A DNA stretch of 64,000 nucleotides from Streptomyces sp. NRRL B-3428 (GCA_000721375.1 JOGW01000025.1:35918-99917); one strand, 5' to 3'; numbered from the stretch's first letter, positions 8,744 through 16,918 are shown. The notes: a model not told the origin generated them from the letters alone. A program made the numbers and translations.

Positions 8744-9916
8744 CTAGCCGAGGACTTCGGTCACCGTCCCCGCCCCGACCGTCCGCCCGCCCTCACGGAT
8801 CGCGAAGCCGAGGCCGGACTCCAGCGGGACGTCGCGGCCCAGTTCGACCGTCATCGTGACGGTGTCGCCGGGCCGTGCCACCGCCGCCTCGCCGAGGTCG
8901 ACGTCACCGACGACGTCCGCGGTGCGAATGTAGAACTGCGGCCGGTAGCCGGTGGTGAGCGGCGTCCTGCGGCCGCCTTCGCGTCCGGACAGGACGTACA
9001 CCTGCGCGCGGAACCGGCGCGCGGGCTGCACACTGCCGGGCGCCGCGACCACATGGCCGCGACGGACGGCGTCGCGCACGACGCCGCGCAGCAGCAGGGC
9101 GACGTTGTCACCGGCCTGCGCCTCGTCCATCGGCTTGCCGAAGGTCTCGAGACCGGTGACGACCGTCTCGATGTCCGCGCCCAGGACCTGGACACGGTCA
9201 CCGACCTTGACCACCCCGCGCTCCACCGCTCCGGTGACGACGGTGCCGCGACCGCTGATCGTCAGAACGTTCTCGACGGGTAGCAGGAACGGCGCGTCCA
9301 CATAGCGCTCCGGCATCGGCACGTACGTGTCCACCGCGTCGAGCAGCGCCTCGACGGCGGACGTCCAACGCGGGTCGCCCTCAAGGGCCTTGAGCCCTGA
9401 GACCGGGACGACCGGTACCGAGTCGCCGTCGTAGCCGTTCTGCGAGAGCAGATCGCGGACCTCCAGCTCGACGAGCTCGATCAGCTCCTGGTCGCCGGCG
9501 TCGGCCTTGTTGAGGGCGACCACGATGTGGTCGACCCCGACCTGGCGGGCGAGCAGCACGTGCTCGGCGGTCTGCGGCATGATCCCGTCGGTCGCGGAGA
9601 CCACGAGGATCGCCCCGTCGAGCTGGGCCGCGCCGGTGACCATGTTCTTGATGTAGTCGGCGTGGCCTGGCATGTCGACATGCGCGTAGTGCCGGGTGTC
9701 CGTCTCGTACTCGACGTGCGCGATGTTGATGGTGATCCCGCGCGCGGCCTCCTCCGGAGCCTTGTCGATCCGGTCGAAGGGCACGAACGTGCCGGTCCCG
9801 CGCTCGGCGAGCACCTTGGTGATCGCGGCGGTGAGCGTGGTCTTGCCGTGGTCGACATGACCCATGGTGCCGATGTTCAGGTGCGGCTTGGTGCGCATGT
9901 ATGCCGTCTTGGGCAT
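8744..9916 (-). CDS. tuf3: Elongation factor Tu paralogue (EF-Tu3 type)
   Basis: A 390-residue EF-Tu. It has the G1 loop GHVDHGKT, G2 region [13 protein letters not shown], the G3 motif as [13 protein letters not shown]4 as NKAD, and the C-terminal [18 protein letters not shown]-Tu brings aminoacyl-tRNA to the ribosome as a GTP complex. It diverges from the housekeeping form: Met replaces Cys in the G3 DCPGH motif, domain 2 has VVTGAVERG instead of the usual VVTGRIERG, and the gene stands alone rather than in the str operon. Streptomyces is known to carry such a divergent tuf3 beside tuf1. The ATG at 9914-9916 has an AGAAGG ribosome site. About 290 bases of leader hold a small ORF and hairpins. 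Confidence 0.92.
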   Translation of the reverse strand: MPKTAYMRTKPHLNIGTMGHVDHGKTTLTAAITKVLAERGTGTFVPFDRIDKAPEEAARGITINIAHVEYETDTRHYAHVDMPGHADYIKNMVTGAAQLDGAILVVSATDGIMPQTAEHVLLARQVGVDHIVVALNKADAGDQELIELVELEVRDLLSQNGYDGDSVPVVPVSGLKALEGDPRWTSAVEALLDAVDTYVPMPERYVDAPFLLPVENVLTISGRGTVVTGAVERGVVKVGDRVQVLGADIETVVTGLETFGKPMDEAQAGDNVALLLRGVVRDAVRRGHVVAAPGSVQPARRFRAQVYVLSGREGGRRTPLTTGYRPQFYIRTADVVGDVDLGEAAVARPGDTVTMTVELGRDVPLESGLGFAIREGGRTVGAGTVTEVLG

Positions 9917-10011
9917 GATGGTTCGCCTTCTGGATTCCCTGAGGATCAGGGGAGGTTGAGGGCCTTCCGCACCGGTTGTCAGCCGGTCTGCCGGATACGG
10001 CGGCGGAAGAC

Positions 10012-10075
10012 GGGGACCCCTTGGATCGATCCGACCCTCCCCCTCTGGGGTCCGCCGGAGTCTCCGGGGAGGGTC
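10012..10075 (-). promoter_or_regulatory. Run of hairpins in the tuf3 leader (candidate attenuator)
   Basis: Three adjacent palindromes lie in the tuf3 leader: GGGGAGGGTC (10066-10075) pairs perfectly with GACCCTCCCC (10033-10042), with a nested CCGGAG/CTCCGG; GGATCGATCC follows at 10023-10032 and GGGGACCCC at 10012-10020. The first stem overlaps the stop codon of the small ORF at 10074-10076. There is no T-tract. An attenuation role is inference. Confidence 0.45.
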
Positions 10076-10208
10076 AGCTTCGGACGCCGTCGAAGGCGCC
10101 GAATGCCTCGAAAGCCTCGAATGCCGAGAAGGCTTCGGCCTGGAAAGCGGCAGCCCGAGCGGCGCCCGCGACTGCGGGCGTAGCTGCGAAGGAGGTCTGC
10201 CGGAACAT
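10074..10208 (-). CDS. Small Phe-rich leader ORF upstream of tuf3 (44 codons)
   Basis: Read on the minus strand this ORF encodes 44 residues. It starts [15 protein letters not shown], then has an Ala-rich stretch and the periodic tail [17 protein letters not shown], ending RS and TGA. There are eight Phe, with Phe at positions 27, 30, 33, 36 and 39, so aromatic residues recur every three positions. The ATG is 8 bases after a TAGATG -10 element, which fits a leaderless mRNA. The stop lies in the base of a strong hairpin, and tuf3 begins 157 bases further on. It may be a regulatory leader peptide or an independent small protein. Conservation is untested. Confidence 0.5.
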   Translation of the reverse strand: MFRQTSFAATPAVAGAARAAAFQAEAFSAFEAFEAFGAFDGVRS

Positions 10209-10216
10209 GTTGAGAT

Positions 10217-10244
10217 CATCTACGCTCGGCGAGCGCGCGTCCAA
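10217..10244 (-). promoter_or_regulatory. Predicted promoter for the small ORF and tuf3
   Basis: On the minus strand TTGGAC (10239-10244) and TAGATG (10217-10222) are separated by 16 bases, close to the principal-sigma consensus. The expected start falls at or next to the A of the ATG at 10208. A second TTGACG lies just upstream on the same strand. Confidence 0.5.
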
Positions 10245-10291
10245 CGATTATTCGCGTGCCGTCAAGGGCGGGTCTCTCACGGGGAGTTGGA

Positions 10292-10645
10292 ATGCCGAAC
10301 CGCTGGGTCGGAGTGACGGTCGACTGCCTGGACGTCGAGCGTGTGGCGGCCTTCTGGAGCGCACTGCTCGACCGCCCGAAAGGCCCGTCGATGCCCGGCT
10401 GGATCTACCTCGGCCACGTGGACGATCCGCAGCCCCGTCTGGTCTTCCAGCCGGTGGCCGAGCCGCAGCAGGGCAAGGTCCGCCTGCACCTCGACGTGCT
10501 GGTCGACGACATCGACGAGGGCGTGGCGCAGGTCGAGTCGCTCGGCGGCACGTTCACCGGTGAGCGGCACGACTACGACGAGGGGGTCGTCCTGGTCATG
10601 GCCGATCCCGAGGGCCATGAGTTCTGCCTGTCGCAGTTCTACTGA
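10292..10645 (+). CDS. VOC family (glyoxalase-like) protein
   Basis: A 117-residue single-domain vicinal-oxygen-chelate protein. It starts at ATG 10292 behind GGGGAG. The fold is suggested by GVTVDCLDVERVAAFWSALL at the N-terminus and VVLVMADPEGHEFCLSQF at the C-terminus. VOC proteins bind a metal or small ligand; the substrate cannot be predicted. The gene is divergent from the tuf3 leader and convergent with the AlkD-like gene, only six bases away. It is a full-length paired-motif protein with nothing missing. Related streptomycete proteins are annotated only as glyoxalase-like. Confidence 0.75.
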   Translation: MPNRWVGVTVDCLDVERVAAFWSALLDRPKGPSMPGWIYLGHVDDPQPRLVFQPVAEPQQGKVRLHLDVLVDDIDEGVAQVESLGGTFTGERHDYDEGVVLVMADPEGHEFCLSQFY

Positions 10646-10651
10646 GAGCGG

Positions 10652-11392
10652 CTACTCGACCCCGGTGTTCTTGAGCGCCTCGCGCACGGACAGGGGCGCG
10701 AGGCGCCGCTCGTGCGCGGCCACGAAGTCCCGTACGGCCCGGGCGTCCGTCTTCGCGTACTCCCTCAGACACCAGCCGATCGCCTTGCGGATGAAGAAGT
10801 CCGGATGACCGGACTGCCGCAGGCAGTACGCGAAGAGCCGGCCGGTGTCCGTCGCGTCCTTGTAGCGGAGCTGGTGCAGCAGGGCCGTGCGTGCGACCCA
10901 GAGGTCGTCGTCCTCGATCCAGTCGTCCATCGTCTTCTTCAGGGCCGGGTCGGCCGCGACCAGGCCGCCGACGACATGGGAGGCCAGTGCGTCCACCGTG
11001 TCCCACCACGGCACCGTGGTGATCAGATGGCGCGCGACCGGCAGGAATCCCGACGAGCAGCACTTCACGTACCGGCGCAGATAGTCGACGGCGAAGTAGT
11101 GGTACTCGCGCTCGGGGAGCTGCCAGGCCCGCAGCGCGATCGCCGCACAGTCCCGCTCGTCCGGCCGCGCCAGCCCTTCGAGCACGGACTTCGAGAGGGC
11201 CTTGCGCTCGGGGGACGCGATCCCGAGGAAGGGAGCGATCCCCTTCATGTACGCCGCCATGCGCTCGGCCTGCGCGGAATCGGCGCCTTCCCGGTACGTA
11301 CGGACCAGGCGTTCGAGCACGACGTCGGCCAGTTCACTGTCCGAAACCGCAGGTGAACCGGACATGGCGGGGCGGGGACGGTGAGTGACCAT
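10652..11392 (-). CDS. DNA alkylation repair protein (AlkD-like)
   Basis: A 246-residue all-helical HEAT-like protein of the AlkD/AlkC family. AlkD removes N3- and N7-alkylated purines. The segment TTVPWWDTVDALASHVVGGL matches the AlkD active-site region, with Trp-Trp and the catalytic Asp. FFIRKAIGWCLREYAKTD carries the second conserved Trp. The start is ATG at 11390-11392 preceded by TAGGG; an internal ATG ten codons in is possible. It is convergent with the VOC gene and divergent from the TVP38 gene. It is probably a stand-alone repair enzyme. Confidence 0.8.
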   Translation of the reverse strand: MVTHRPRPAMSGSPAVSDSELADVVLERLVRTYREGADSAQAERMAAYMKGIAPFLGIASPERKALSKSVLEGLARPDERDCAAIALRAWQLPEREYHYFAVDYLRRYVKCCSSGFLPVARHLITTVPWWDTVDALASHVVGGLVAADPALKKTMDDWIEDDDLWVARTALLHQLRYKDATDTGRLFAYCLRQSGHPDFFIRKAIGWCLREYAKTDARAVRDFVAAHERRLAPLSVREALKNTGVE

Positions 11393-11462
11393 ATGCGCAC
11401 CCTACGAAGAGATGAGACGCAGACTACGGCGATCAGTGCGGTTTGTCGGTTAGTCTCCCCGG

Positions 11463-12203
11463 ATGTTGGACCCCCTCACGCGACCAGCGCCGAGCGCCAC
11501 GCTCGTGCGGCCCGCCGCCGGCGACCAGGCGTTCGCCGTGCGCTGCGGCCGGGCCCTGGTCTCGCCGTGGTCCCGGCTCGGACTCCTGGTGCTGCTCCTT
11601 GCCGCCGCGGGGACCGGCGTCCTGCTCTTCGAGCCACAGCGGCTGCTCGCCGACGGCTGGCCGCCGCAGATCAGTGGCGCGGCCGCGGTGGTCCTCTTCT
11701 CCGTGGCGTACGGGGTGTGCACCGCCGCTTTCGTTCCCCGGCCGCTCCTCAACCTCGCCGCCGGCGCTCTCTTCGGATCGCAGGCGGGACTCGCGGGCGC
11801 GATCGCGGGAACGGTTCTCGGCGCGGGCATCGCGTTCGGCCTCGGCCGCTTCCTCGGCCAGGATGCGCTGCGCCCGCTGCTGCGCGGCCGTATCGTCACG
11901 GCCGTCGACGGGCAGCTCAGCAGGCACGGCTTCCGTTCGATGCTCGCTGCCAGGCTCTTCCCGGGCATCCCGTTCTGGGCGGCGAACTACTGCGCGGCTG
12001 TCTCCCGTATGGGCTGGGCACCGTTCCTCCTGGCGACGGGTCTCGGCTCGATCCCCAACACCGCCGCGTACGTCATCGCCGGCAGCCAGGCCGCCACTCC
12101 CACCTCCCCCGCGTTCCTCATCGCGATGGGCTTCATCGCCGTGACCGGGGTGGCCGGGGCGGCCGTCGCCTGGCGCAAGCGCCACCGTCTGCGCGGCCAC
12201 TGA
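11463..12203 (+). CDS. TVP38/TMEM64 family membrane protein
   Basis: A 246-residue integral membrane protein of the TVP38/TMEM64 (SNARE-associated, VTT-domain) family. The family core is visible as FVPRPLLNLAAGALFGSQAG, LAARLFPGIPFWAANYCAAV and GLGSIPNTAAYVIAGSQA. The family is proposed to handle phospholipids or polyprenyl phosphates across membranes, though bacterial roles are mostly unknown. The ATG at 11463 sits six bases after TAGTCT with no ribosome site, suggesting leaderless translation. Its downstream neighbour is uppP, which recycles undecaprenyl diphosphate; the pairing may be functional but they are 135 bases apart. Confidence 0.8.
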   Translation: MLDPLTRPAPSATLVRPAAGDQAFAVRCGRALVSPWSRLGLLVLLLAAAGTGVLLFEPQRLLADGWPPQISGAAAVVLFSVAYGVCTAAFVPRPLLNLAAGALFGSQAGLAGAIAGTVLGAGIAFGLGRFLGQDALRPLLRGRIVTAVDGQLSRHGFRSMLAARLFPGIPFWAANYCAAVSRMGWAPFLLATGLGSIPNTAAYVIAGSQAATPTSPAFLIAMGFIAVTGVAGAAVAWRKRHRLRGH

Positions 12204-12338
12204 GCCGGACGCGGGAGGATCCCGGCCAGGGAGCCGGGGCGCGCGAGGTGCGTCGCCCGCAGGACGCTAGGCTGCACGGGGCAACTGCATGATCACCTGT
12301 GTCTTCGCACCCCGACCAGCACTTGGACGGCGTAGTAC

Positions 12339-13211
12339 ATGTCTTGGTTCGAATCCCTGATCCTCGGACTCGTCCAGGGACTCACGGAGTTCCTCCCCAT
12401 CTCCTCCAGCGCGCATCTGCGCCTGACCGCCGCGTTCGCCGGCTGGCACGACCCCGGCGCGGCGTTCACGGCGATCACGCAGATCGGCACGGAGACCGCC
12501 GTCCTGATCTACTTCCGCAAGGACATCGCGCGGATCATCTCGGCGTGGTTCCGCTCGCTCACCGACAAGACGATGCGCGGCGACCACGACGCCCAGATGG
12601 GCTGGCTCGTGATCATCGGATCGATCCCGATCGGTGTACTGGGCGTCACGTTCAAGGACCAGATCGAGGGCCCGTTCCGCGATCTGCGCCTGATCGCCAC
12701 GACTCTGATCGTCATGGGCATCGTCCTCGGCATCGCCGACCGCCTGGCGGCCCGCGACGAAACCGGCGGCCGCCACCGCGCGGTCAAGGAGCGCAAGACG
12801 CTCAAGGAACTGGGCGTCAAGGACGGCCTCATCTACGGCTTCTGCCAGGCCATGGCCCTGATCCCCGGCGTCTCCCGCTCGGGCGCCACCATCAGCGGCG
12901 GCCTCCTCATGGGCTACACCCGCGAGGCAGCGGCCCGCTACTCCTTCCTCCTGGCGATCCCGGCGGTCCTGGCATCGGGCGCGTTCGAACTCAAGGACGC
13001 GGGCGAGGGCCATGTCTCCTGGGGCCCGACGATCTTCGCCACGATCGTGGCGTTCTTCGTCGGCTACGCGGTCATCGCCTGGTTCATGAAATTCATCACG
13101 ACCAAGTCCTTCATGCCGTTCGTGTACTACCGCGTCCTGCTGGGAATCCTGCTGTTCGTCCTGGTGGGGATGGGCGTACTGAGCCCGCATGCGGGGGAGT
13201 CGGCGGGCTGA
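12339..13211 (+). CDS. uppP: Undecaprenyl-diphosphatase
   Basis: A 290-residue membrane enzyme (BacA/UppP). It dephosphorylates undecaprenyl diphosphate so the lipid carrier can be reused for peptidoglycan and other wall polymers, and it gives bacitracin tolerance. Both signature regions are present: GLVQGLTEFLPISSSAHL near the N-terminus, and LIPGVSRSGATISGGLLMG in the middle, including the catalytic Glu and Arg-Ser-Gly segments. Length is typical. The ATG at 12339 lacks a strong ribosome site. A hairpin at 13293-13313 may end the transcript. The accessory islet starts just downstream. Confidence 0.95.
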   Translation: MSWFESLILGLVQGLTEFLPISSSAHLRLTAAFAGWHDPGAAFTAITQIGTETAVLIYFRKDIARIISAWFRSLTDKTMRGDHDAQMGWLVIIGSIPIGVLGVTFKDQIEGPFRDLRLIATTLIVMGIVLGIADRLAARDETGGRHRAVKERKTLKELGVKDGLIYGFCQAMALIPGVSRSGATISGGLLMGYTREAAARYSFLLAIPAVLASGAFELKDAGEGHVSWGPTIFATIVAFFVGYAVIAWFMKFITTKSFMPFVYYRVLLGILLFVLVGMGVLSPHAGESAG

Positions 13212-13292
13212 GCGAGGCCCGTCGAGGGACTCTTTTGATGATCAGTTCTCCCAGGGTTCTCCCACTCCCCCGGACCGACAACGAGAAACCGC

Positions 13293-13313
13293 CTCCCGGA
13301 CTCAGCCCGGGAG
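13293..13313 (+). terminator. Terminator-like hairpin after uppP
   Basis: CTCCCGG (13293-13299) and CCGGGAG (13307-13313) form a 7-bp stem with a 7-base loop. Confidence 0.4.
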
Positions 13314-13402
13314 CGTCTCACTACGCCTGCGATGACTGCCGTGCGGTCACTGGTGCCGTGCGGTGGTCGACCCGCATGCAGCCCTGCTACGCCCGGACGC
13401 AT

Positions 13403-13470
13403 AGCCCACCGCATGGCGACGGCCTCGCTCCATCCCAGGAACGGGGCCGCTGCTCGTGCCGCAGTCACTG
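13403..13470. repeat. Imperfect direct repeat, copy A (uppP-downstream islet)
   Basis: This segment aligns with 14151-14220. Both begin AGCCCAC and share GCGACGG/TGACGG, then GGGGCCGCTGCTCGTG. The two copies flank the secreted-protein gene at 13623-14108. The rest of the 411-base gap 13212-13622 holds no convincing gene. Confidence 0.55.
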
Positions 13471-13622
13471 GCGCCGTGTCAGTCCGCCCGCCTCGGCGAT
13501 GAGAGTCTTCAGCAATGGTGCCTACAGACGGAGTAACAGGAGCCACGCCTCCCTGCGTTCGCGTGATTACGTGACAGGTTAATACCGCACAAACCACGCT
13601 CGGACCTCTAAAGGGGAACCCC

Positions 13623-14108
13623 GTGAAGAACATGAAGATGGCATCGCTTATCGCCGTCCCAGTGGTAGCAGCAACCCTGTGCTTCGGCGGCACAGCCGCA
13701 GCAGCCGATCCAGAACCTCCGGGCGCCATCGGGTATTCGATCCCTCACTTCCCCTTCCCCGACTGCTGGACGTACTCCTTCGCAAGAGTATTCGCCGTCA
13801 ACAAAACCAAGCTGCCACTTTGGAAGCTCAAAGCCAGGTGCGCAAACGAGCTGACCAGCGTGTCGGCATGGCAGCCGCCGAGCGCTTCAAAGGAGCTTCG
13901 CGAGTATGCCGATTCGGTGTGGCAGGGGTTTGCGCAGAAGTACCCCCAGTACGCGGGCCAGAAGGGCGTCTGGTTCGCGTACCTTCAGACGCTGAATTCC
14001 CCAGCAGAGGCGAATCTCGCTAATCGCCCCTGGTGGGATGAGGCTTTCAGTCAAGAGGAAGCGCCGACGGTGGAAGCAAACACCTCCATCGGCCTTTCCG
14101 TGCTGTAG
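13623..14108 (+). CDS. Secreted protein of unknown function
   Basis: A 161-residue protein starting at GTG 13623 behind AAGGGGA. The signal peptide is MKNMKMASLIAVPVVAATLC plus FGGTAAAA, with a likely cleavage after AAA. The mature part has two Cys (PDCWTYSF and KARCANELT) that could form a disulfide, and many aromatic residues (WQGFAQKYPQY, GVWFAYLQTL, RPWWDEAF). No family is recognised. Third codon positions contain more A and T (gca, gta, cca, ctt) than neighbouring genes. With flanking repeats this suggests horizontal acquisition. It is monocistronic. Confidence 0.7.
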   Translation: MKNMKMASLIAVPVVAATLCFGGTAAAADPEPPGAIGYSIPHFPFPDCWTYSFARVFAVNKTKLPLWKLKARCANELTSVSAWQPPSASKELREYADSVWQGFAQKYPQYAGQKGVWFAYLQTLNSPAEANLANRPWWDEAFSQEEAPTVEANTSIGLSVL

Positions 14109-14150
14109 AAGCGATGGGCAAGGTGATTATGGGGTGCAGAACCCTGCCCT

Positions 14151-14220
14151 AGCCCACGGGAGTTGACGGCGGCCCTGCCCCCATCCTGGGAGCGGGGCCG
14201 CTGCTCGTGCTGCGGTCAGT
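14151..14220. repeat. Imperfect direct repeat, copy B
   Basis: Partner of 13403-13470, with the shared core GGGGCCGCTGCTCGTG. It lies between the secreted-protein gene and the 3' end of the frameshifted gene at 14216-14751. Confidence 0.55.
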
Positions 14221-14751
14221 CCTCGGTCAGCCAATCCGCCGTGTCCCGGCCGTCCTTCGGCATGTCGTCGAAAATGCCCTCCAGCACGAGCCCGCGGCAG
14301 TCGTCCTCCTTCACCCCGTCGCAGGCCTTCGGCTTGCCCTCGGTTTCCGCCGTCTGTGACCGTGCGGCGAGCGCCTTTCGGCAGTCGGCAGTCGGCATAT
14401 CGGAAGAATCCGCAACCTCGATGCATGGGTGTCGCTCCGGCCGAACCACCGGTTGACGTTGGTCGTGTTGCTGCTCACCTGATGCACGGGCCCGCTGTAG
14501 TGGTGGTGCTGCTCTGCGGTGGCCGCTCCAACATCCGTGCACCGCTTGAGGAAACGGGCCAGCGCGAGAGCGAGCGCGGCGGGAGCGCCGAACACGATGC
14601 AGACGCCCGTCGGGTCAGCCCACCCGGAGGCGCACAGCACAAGGCACACCCCGCCGCCAATGAGGACCGACGCGACACCGGCGGACACAAGGGCAGTGAG
14701 TAGTCCGTCGGCCGCCAACAGTGAAGAGTCACTTCCAACTGGCGCGCTCAC
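14216..14751 (-). pseudogene. Frameshifted membrane-protein gene
   Basis: The N-terminal part reads from GTG 14751: MSAPVGSDSSLLAADG, a hydrophobic segment LLTALVSAGVASVLIGGGV, a second one, then HHHYSGPVHQV and NVNRWFGRSDTH. In another frame the continuation is IEVADSSDMPTADCRKALAA, KACDGVKEDDC and DGRDTADWLTED, ending at 14216. Neither half alone looks complete. A shift near 14405-14460 joins them into one small membrane protein with a Cys-containing tail. A 7-bp tandem duplication (GGCAGTC twice) lies at about 14382-14397 but does not by itself restore the frame. It could also be a sequencing error. Function is unknown. Confidence 0.5.
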
Positions 14752-15010
14752 TGATCGCCGTCGGCCTTCCCGTCTCGGTTGGCGAGGGCTTGGAGGACGC
14801 GTTCACGCTTGACGACGGGGAAGCCGTCGAGGATGTCGGTGTGGCGCGCACGCGCTACTCGTCGCCGAGCACCTCCATGACGTCGGCAAGGTGGTCGACG
14901 GCTTCACGCACGGGCGCGCTGGTCACGGTGCCACCCACGAGCGCAAGGGCCCGCTCGACAACCGTCACCGACGGCGAGGAGCCGAAGAGCGACCCACAGC
15001 AGATCGCATA
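14748..15010 (-). other. Decayed coding remnants upstream of the frameshifted gene
   Basis: This stretch has no intact gene with a credible start. On the minus strand one frame gives ARHTDILDGFPVVKRER followed by VLQALANRDGKADGDQ and a stop overlapping the GTG at 14751. Another frame gives SVTVVERALALVGGTVTSAP and VREAVDHLADVMEVLGDE, then a stop at 14855. Both look protein-like but lie in different frames. I read them as remnants of one or two older genes. Confidence 0.35.
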
Positions 15011-15079
15011 GCCCGCAGCCTCGCGACGGCAGGCCTGTTCGGCAGTACGTTGACGCCAACCGACGACTGGGGGCGGGCC

Positions 15080-15286
15080 ATGCGTCAACATGCTGTCGAT
15101 GCCGTTGTGTTCGTCGCCGCGCTCGTCCTGGTCTTCGTGAGTCTCGCCCAGGGCTGGACGATCGTCGCCGGTGTCGCCGCAGTCATCCTGCTCGGCGTGG
15201 TGGCCGCCACCGCCGCACGCCACCAGCCCGATCCCGCCGTACCGCGCCCGCGCGCCGAGGGGCGTCCGTGGCGTGATCCCATCTGA
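15080..15286 (+). CDS. Small membrane protein
   Basis: A 68-residue protein starting at ATG 15080 after a GGGGGCGGG ribosome site. It has hydrophobic stretches AVVFVAALVLVFVSLA and TIVAGVAAVILLGVVAATAA, consistent with two transmembrane helices, followed by a basic, Pro-rich tail. No family recognised. It precedes the aldo-keto reductase by about 100 bases, with TAGACT before that gene as a possible separate promoter. Confidence 0.6.
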   Translation: MRQHAVDAVVFVAALVLVFVSLAQGWTIVAGVAAVILLGVVAATAARHQPDPAVPRPRAEGRPWRDPI

Positions 15287-15387
15287 GGCGAACCGCCCCC
15301 GCCCGCATCCACCGCAGCCCTTGCCATGGAGCGCACTCCAACTCCTAGACTCTCGCCCCCACCCTCAACTCCTCCTACGGAGCACCC

Positions 15388-16440
15388 ATGCGCTACCGAG
15401 TCCTCGGCAAGACGGGTATCGAGGTCAGCACCCACTGTCTGGGCACCATGATGTTCGGCGCCGTCGGCAACCCCGACCACAAGGACAGCGCACGGATCAT
15501 CCACGCCGCCCTCGACGCCGGGATCAACTTCGTCGACACCGCCGACATGTACTCGGCGGGCGAGTGCGAGGACATCGTCGGCAAGGCGCTCAAGGGACGG
15601 CGTGACGATGTCGTCCTCGCCACCAAGGTGCACTTTCCGCTCGGCGAGGGACGCAACCGCAGTGGGAACTCCCGGCGTTGGATCGTCAAGGCGGTCGAGG
15701 ACAGTCTGCGACGCCTGGACACCGACTGGATCGACCTCTATCAGGTGCACCGGCCCGACCACACCACCGACATCGAGGAGACCCTGTCCGTACTGAGTGA
15801 TCTGGTGCGGGCGGGCAAGATCCGTACGTTCGGGTGCTCCACCTTCCCCGCCGAGGACCTCGTCGAGGCGCACCATGTCGCCGAGCGGCGGGGCCTGATG
15901 CGGCTGCGCACCGAGCAGCCGCCCTACTCGCTCCTCATCCGCGGCATCGAGCGTTCCGTACTGCCCACGGCTCAGCGTCTCGGCATGGGCGTGCTGACCT
16001 GGGCACCGCTCGCCTCAGGTTTCCTGTCCGGGGCGCAGCGCGAGGGCCGGCCCGTCGACCTCACGAGCGGACGCGCCAAACTCACCCCGTACCGCTTCGA
16101 CCCCGCGATCCCGGGCAACGCCGCGAAGTTCGCCGCGGTCGAGCAGTTCGTCGCGCTCGCCGAGGACATCGGCTGCACGCTGCCCGAACTCGCCGTCGCC
16201 TTCCCGCTCGTCCACCCGGCCGTCACCTCGGTGATCATCGGCCCGCGCACGATGGACCAGCTGACCTCGCTGCTCAAGGGCACGGAGCTGCTGCTCGACG
16301 ACGACGCCCTCGACCGTATCGACGAGATCGTGGCCCCCGGCACCGACCTGTACAAGGCCGACGGTGTCTGGCAGCCCCCGTCCCTCACGGACCCCACCCA
16401 GCGCCGCCGCCCGCCCGGCGAACGATCCGCAGCGGGCTGA
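15388..16440 (+). CDS. Aldo/keto reductase
   Basis: A 350-residue NAD(P)H-dependent oxidoreductase of the aldo-keto reductase superfamily. Visible elements are the N-terminal GTMMFGAV, the catalytic Asp and Tyr in FVDTADMYSAGECEDIVG, the Lys in VVLATKVHFP, DWIDLYQVHRPD, and the C-terminal cofactor region VTSVIIGPRTMDQL. The protein resembles the general stress/YhdN-like group. The start is ATG 15388 with CGGAG ten bases upstream. Physiological substrate is unknown. Confidence 0.9.
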   Translation: MRYRVLGKTGIEVSTHCLGTMMFGAVGNPDHKDSARIIHAALDAGINFVDTADMYSAGECEDIVGKALKGRRDDVVLATKVHFPLGEGRNRSGNSRRWIVKAVEDSLRRLDTDWIDLYQVHRPDHTTDIEETLSVLSDLVRAGKIRTFGCSTFPAEDLVEAHHVAERRGLMRLRTEQPPYSLLIRGIERSVLPTAQRLGMGVLTWAPLASGFLSGAQREGRPVDLTSGRAKLTPYRFDPAIPGNAAKFAAVEQFVALAEDIGCTLPELAVAFPLVHPAVTSVIIGPRTMDQLTSLLKGTELLLDDDALDRIDEIVAPGTDLYKADGVWQPPSLTDPTQRRRPPGERSAAG

Positions 16441-16495
16441 ACCACCCCACGGAATCCGCTGGCCGCCCGACGCCCCGTTCCCCTACCGTCGCCCC

Positions 16496-16918
16496 ATGCC
16501 CTACCGCACCCACCACGTCTGCCTCGCCTGCCGCCAGGGCTTCAAGCGTGGCCTCGGCGCGGCCGTCACCCCTTGCCCGGTCTGCGGCGGTCAACTGATC
16601 GACGCAGGCGAGCAGTTGGCGGTCCCGCCGCGCCGCGACACCGACGCCTGGCAGGCTCTGGCCGTGGTGCTCGGCGCGGGGCTGCGGTTCCACCCCGGCT
16701 GCCGTTGCTGCAACGACGGCCCGGGTTACCGCCCCCGTACGATGCGCGAAGTCCGTGAACGCCAGGAAGTGGCGGCGAGAACCGGCCGACCGCTCGCCGA
16801 GGTGCTGGCGCGGGCCGATCCGTGGACCGATGCCGAGGGCCGGCGGCGCCAGGCCGGTGAGCTCATCGCTGCACGCCTCTTGGCTACGGCAGCCCCGCCC
16901 CCGAGACTGACCCGATGA
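16496..16918 (+). CDS. Small zinc-ribbon-like protein
   Basis: A 140-residue protein with two CxxC knuckles, CLACRQGF and CPVCGGQL, near the N-terminus. A further Cys cluster (HPGCRCCNDGPGYRPR) follows, so it probably binds zinc. The C-terminal half is helical and charged (TMREVRERQEVAARTGRPL). No catalytic motif is seen; homologues are labelled hypothetical. The ATG is preceded by TACCGT with eight bases between, suggesting a leaderless transcript. The stop overlaps the next start (ATGA), so it is coupled to the SnoaL-like gene. Confidence 0.65.
   Translation: MPYRTHHVCLACRQGFKRGLGAAVTPCPVCGGQLIDAGEQLAVPPRRDTDAWQALAVVLGAGLRFHPGCRCCNDGPGYRPRTMREVRERQEVAARTGRPLAEVLARADPWTDAEGRRRQAGELIAARLLATAAPPPRLTR

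Noticed and set aside
10074..10208. Lanthipeptide or other modified-peptide precursor
   Set aside because: The small peptide has no Cys and no modification enzyme is nearby; a leader-peptide or independent small-protein reading is preferred.
16496..16918. 1-deoxyxylulose-5-phosphate synthase-like label
   Set aside because: Small zinc-ribbon proteins of this kind may carry that name by error; the protein has no thiamine-binding or transketolase motif.
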